The notes under the pieces are model-generated. The model was not told where the DNA came from, did not search any database, and was given only the letters and a program-made list of their open reading frames with translations. DNA of 64,000 nt, from positions 2,108,001 through 2,172,000 of the forward strand of contig NZ_CP134223.1 in assembly GCF_031599675.1 (NCBI RefSeq), written 5' to 3'. The stretch is from Paenibacillus pedocola. Lineage in GTDB: Bacteria; Bacillota; Bacilli; Paenibacillales; Paenibacillaceae. The stretch's first letter is position 1, and each line of letters starts with the position of its first letter. A program made the position numbers and the translations under genes. This document shows positions 61,278 to 64,000 of this stretch, piece after piece.

Positions 61278-61975
61278 GACTCCTCCCTCCAAAAAGGCCG
61301 CAGTTTATATCCGGCTCCCCGCACGGTTTCCAGCGCTTCTTCAACGCCGAGCTCGGATAATTTTTTGCGGATCCGTGTGATATTGACATTAAGCGTGTTG
61401 TCGTCAACTAACTGTTGACTGTTCCACAGTTTGTCCAGAAGATAGTCGCGGCTGACCACCTTGGAGCTGTTTTCCATCAGTGTTTCGATCAGCAACGATT
61501 CTTTATGACTGAGATCTACGGTTTTGCCGGATAAGGTCAGCTCAAGCCTTTCGGGATAGAGCACGAGTCCTGCGCATTCCACGGTCCGTTCCCTCTTGCT
61601 CAGGGCGTATGAGCCGTAAGCACGGCGAAGCTGGCTCTTAATCTTGGCCATGACCACTTCATAATCGAAGGGCTTGGCGATATAATCGTCCGCCCCGTTC
61701 TCCAGCGCCATAACCTGCTCCATCTTGCCGTCGCGGGCGGAGATGAACAGAATCGGGCAGGTAGAGACCGTCCGGATTTGCCTGCACCAGTAGTAGCCGT
61801 CGTAACGGGGCAGATTGACGTCCAGCAGCACGAGATCCGGACGAATGCTCTGGAACACCTCCATAACCCGGTCGAACTCCTGGACCGCTTCAGCCCGATA
61901 CCCGTATTTCTCCACATAGGATTGAAGCAGCTGCGCCAGCTTGAGATCGTCTTCTACAATCAGGATACTAAACAT
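61274..61975 (-). CDS. BceR-type OmpR-family response regulator
   Basis: The 233-residue regulator has a receiver (ILIVEDDLKL, LVLLDVNLPRYDGYYWC with the phosphorylated Asp, DYIAKPFDYEVV with the Lys). Its OmpR-type winged helix contains LSHKESLLIETLMENSSKVV and VNITRIRKKL. The YYWCRQIR segment after the phosphorylation site is typical of BceR-like regulators. ATG 61975 has AAAAGGAGC upstream; the longer frame from 62014 is less likely. It presumably binds the TTACA-N4-TGTAA site before the transporter genes. Confidence 0.93.
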   Translation of the reverse strand: MFSILIVEDDLKLAQLLQSYVEKYGYRAEAVQEFDRVMEVFQSIRPDLVLLDVNLPRYDGYYWCRQIRTVSTCPILFISARDGKMEQVMALENGADDYIAKPFDYEVVMAKIKSQLRRAYGSYALSKRERTVECAGLVLYPERLELTLSGKTVDLSHKESLLIETLMENSSKVVSRDYLLDKLWNSQQLVDDNTLNVNITRIRKKLSELGVEEALETVRGAGYKLRPFWREES

Positions 61976-62268
61976 AGATTTGGCTCCTTTTCTGATTTGA
62001 AAAAACACCAGCATGCCGTCTCCGAGGAGCGATTGGAACTTACTGTGTTTCTATGGTTTGAATAGGCTGGATTAGGTTCAGCTGTAAACAATTATAACCT
62101 TAAGCGGCACTCTTTCAAGCTGATGAGATACCATTTTACGGGTCCTCCCATCCCGCAAGCAAATTTCATACTTGTAAGATTAATGTAAGGTAAATCGATA
62201 GCTTAGGCCGATCTCTGAGGATAAGATTGGAACAAATAAAAATAGAGAGTTTAAAAAGGAGAATCGGG

Positions 62269-63771
62269 ATGAGACTGTTTGAACTGTTGCTTTTTTTATC
62301 AAACATCGGCTTGTTTGCATTAACAGTCCTATTAACAAAAGGGCGGCGTAGAATTCCAGTATTCGTTGCAAGCGGGATCGCTACACTTTTACTGTTCATT
62401 CATTGGACGGTGGAAGGATACAGAGTTCAGCTATTGTTCCCATATTGTATAACGCTCCTTTTTTTAGCGGTTTCAGGTTATAGCTTTTTTAAGAAAAACG
62501 GCCCCAGAAAAATTCCGCGATTCATGTTGGGTGCAGCTTATACCGCTATTGCGGTAATGCTGGCCGTAACAGCGGTTCTCATGTATGCTTTTCCTGTATT
62601 TAAACTACCTGAACCGACAGGCGAATTTAAGGTAGGAACGCATACTTTTCATTTCGTGGATACCCATAGGAAAGAGACTTTCGGCGAAAACAGTGAGGAT
62701 CATAGAGAATTAATGGTTCAGGTATGGTATCCGGCTCAAGCCGGCACCGCCAAGTATGCTCCCTTTATTCCTGAACCCCGGATTTTACGTTATATGGCCG
62801 CGGACTATGGACTTCCCGGGTTTACTTTTGGGCACCTGAGGTACGTATCCAGTCATACTTATTCAGAGGCCGAAGCCTCTTCAGCACAGACTTCATACCC
62901 GCTGATCCTTGCGAATCCGGGCAATGGCTCCTCCAGGTTCCTCCACACGTCGCAAGCCGAATATCTCGCAAGTCACGGATATATCGTGGCAGTCATCGAC
63001 CACACCTACAATACATTTGCCACCGAGTTTCCGGACGGGCGAATCACGACCAGCACAACCAACGACTTATTCTCCCCCGACGATGATTACCGGACAGGAA
63101 GAGAAATTCGCGACAAGCTGGGAAAAGTCTTAACCGGGGATGTGGCGTTTGCACTGGACCAATTCGGGCTCATCCAATCGGGGCAGATTCCAAGTCATTT
63201 GCAAGGGAAGATTGATCTCGGTCATGTCGGGGTGTTCGGTCATTCCATCGGCGGAGCGACGGCTTATGACGCTGCTTACGATCCGCGGATCGCGGTTGGC
63301 ATAGACCTTGATGGAGGGCTTTACCGGCTGCGTGACAGAGAGGGTCTGCGAAAGCCATTTTTGTTCATTAACTCGGAAAGCTATTCCGAAAAATTAATAA
63401 GGGTGATGGATAACCGGGTCTACACGGATGCAGAGCTTAAGCATATGGGCTCAACTAGAGAGTGGGAGGACCAAGTCACGGAAGATAAAAAGCTGGAGCT
63501 TGAACGGATGCGTGAAACAGTTGACGCAGGGGGGCAAGTCCTATATATCGAAAATACGGAGCATTTAAATTTTACTAACGTACAGTTCATTTCACCGGTT
63601 TTCAAAATGCTGGGCATTACAGGAAAGATTGAGCCCGAAAGAGCGGACTCCGTTATTAATGCCTATATGCTGGATTTCTTCGACATGTATCTGAAAAATC
63701 AAGGCGGAATCTTAATGAAGGGACCGGATAGCCGCTTCCCGGAGGTGAAGTTCGTAAATTCACTATATTAA
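62269..63771 (+). CDS. Membrane-anchored PAF-acetylhydrolase-like alpha/beta hydrolase
   Basis: The 500-residue protein starts with three or four transmembrane helices (LLLFLSNIGLFALTVLL, VASGIATLLLFIHWTV, LFPYCITLLFLAVSGY, AVMLAVTAVLMYAF; residues ~1-115). An alpha/beta-hydrolase domain follows with the PAF-acetylhydrolase pattern: ELMVQVWYPAQAG, YPLILANPGNGSSRFLHTS, GYIVAVIDHTYN, and the nucleophile in VGVFGHSIGGATAYDAA near residue 340. The late ENTEHLNFTN may carry the catalytic His. The domain probably faces outside and hydrolyses lipid or other esters. ATG 62269 has AAAAAGGAG upstream and is preferred over TTG 62227. It is divergent from the Bce regulator. Confidence 0.85.
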   Translation: MRLFELLLFLSNIGLFALTVLLTKGRRRIPVFVASGIATLLLFIHWTVEGYRVQLLFPYCITLLFLAVSGYSFFKKNGPRKIPRFMLGAAYTAIAVMLAVTAVLMYAFPVFKLPEPTGEFKVGTHTFHFVDTHRKETFGENSEDHRELMVQVWYPAQAGTAKYAPFIPEPRILRYMAADYGLPGFTFGHLRYVSSHTYSEAEASSAQTSYPLILANPGNGSSRFLHTSQAEYLASHGYIVAVIDHTYNTFATEFPDGRITTSTTNDLFSPDDDYRTGREIRDKLGKVLTGDVAFALDQFGLIQSGQIPSHLQGKIDLGHVGVFGHSIGGATAYDAAYDPRIAVGIDLDGGLYRLRDREGLRKPFLFINSESYSEKLIRVMDNRVYTDAELKHMGSTREWEDQVTEDKKLELERMRETVDAGGQVLYIENTEHLNFTNVQFISPVFKMLGITGKIEPERADSVINAYMLDFFDMYLKNQGGILMKGPDSRFPEVKFVNSLY

Positions 63772-63779
63772 AAAGAAAA

Positions 63780-63828
63780 GGGCACGGTTCTGCGCATTTT
63801 CCGCTAAGGAAACGTGCTGATCGTGCCC
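63780..63828 (-). terminator. Terminator of spoVR
   Basis: GGGCACG and CGTGCCC form the outer stem with an inner GTTTCC/GGAAAA part. On the minus strand a U-rich run (TTTTCTTTT) follows. It lies 10 bases beyond the spoVR stop. Confidence 0.75.
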
Positions 63829-63837
63829 ATAATTCTG

Positions 63838-64000
63838 CTACAAAAACTTCCGCTGCACCTTTTTGCCGTCATAGGTAAAAAGGGCTTTTTTGTCTTCGAC
63901 AACGGTTTGCAGGTGGACGGTGCGGCCCCAGAGGGCATAAATGTGCGGGAGGGTACGCTCCAGGTATTTCAGATCCAGCTCAATGCTCTCGTAGCGGTGG
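63838..64000 (-). CDS. spoVR: SpoVR C-terminal part (partial, cut by the window end)
   Basis: The last 53-54 codons of a minus-strand gene end with TAG at 63838. The readable end of the product has [20 protein letters not shown], then [19 protein letters not shown] and [12 protein letters not shown]. The YxxRTLPxxYxLWGRPVHL pattern is the C-terminus of SpoVR, a protein needed for normal spore cortex formation in B. subtilis. The start and most of the gene lie beyond the right edge. Confidence 0.8.
   Translation of the reverse strand, partial: HRYESIELDLKYLERTLPHIYALWGRTVHLQTVVEDKKALFTYDGKKVQRKFL

Noticed and set aside
1..64000. Prophage, CRISPR-Cas, transposase, rRNA or tRNA genes
   Set aside because: I looked for integrase, capsid, Cas and transposase motifs, regular spacer arrays and tRNA-like folds and saw none that could be supported.

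Overview
The window looks like chromosomal DNA from a spore-forming, low-to-mid GC Firmicute, most likely Paenibacillus. The evidence is AGGAGG-type ribosome binding sites throughout, S-box and T-box leaders, SLH surface anchoring, PrkA/SpoVR/SASP sporulation genes, LiaFSR and BceRS-AB envelope-stress modules, and a cobalamin cluster in the order cbiX-J-C-D-ET-L-F-G-A known from Bacillus megaterium. I saw no rRNA, tRNA, CRISPR array, prophage or transposase gene.

Layout. 1-9.5 kb: an early-to-middle anaerobic cobalamin operon, entered near the end of what looks like cbiH60 and ending with cobyrinate a,c-diamide synthase and a terminator. 9.6-12.8 kb: sugar kinases (ROK fructokinase, PfkB) around an HRDC-domain protein preceded by a promoter-hairpin leader. 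12.9-16.7 kb: CorA on the minus strand, then a SAM riboswitch driving metA-metI. 16.8-22.8 kb: mqnC and a giant surface-anchored double 5'-nucleotidase. 22.9-28 kb: small DNA-binding proteins, an SPFH protein, T-box-controlled thrS, a 3D-domain protein and a tiny probable gamma-type spore protein with a sigma-G-like promoter. 28.2-35.3 kb: liaFSR, then an HtrA protease followed by an OmpR-type two-component pair. 35.3-39.4 kb: ispH, DAHP synthase, and a GS-I-beta-type glutamine synthetase behind tandem GlnR-like boxes. 39.9-43.7 kb: a GH94 phosphorylase behind a LacI-family-like operator, plus a mutarotase-like protein. 43.7-49.9 kb: serC, trmL, an AbrB-like regulator with CxxC pairs, an unlisted 34-residue membrane peptide, a phosphodiester-glycosidase-like pair, an atypical orphan response regulator and an aminotransferase.

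From 50 kb on the window becomes more accessory. It holds a cluster of about 20-bp repeats, a very GC-rich DUF2161 gene, prkA, a frameshifted secreted-protein gene followed by a short decayed copy of part of prkA, a protein built of about eleven 14-residue glycine-rich repeats, an AraC-type regulator whose stop codon lies inside a 263-bp MITE-like inverted-repeat element, a CE7 esterase, and a complete BceRS-BceAB peptide-resistance module with a recognisable BceR box. It ends with a membrane-bound PAF-acetylhydrolase-like protein and the 3' end of spoVR.

Most of the window is conserved metabolism and stress response. The least explained parts are the MITE-like element, the 14-residue repeat protein, the prkA scar region, the 50.1-50.3 kb repeat cluster, the in-frame CbiH60-CbiX junction and the small unlisted genes. 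I did not find a convincing new multi-gene system.
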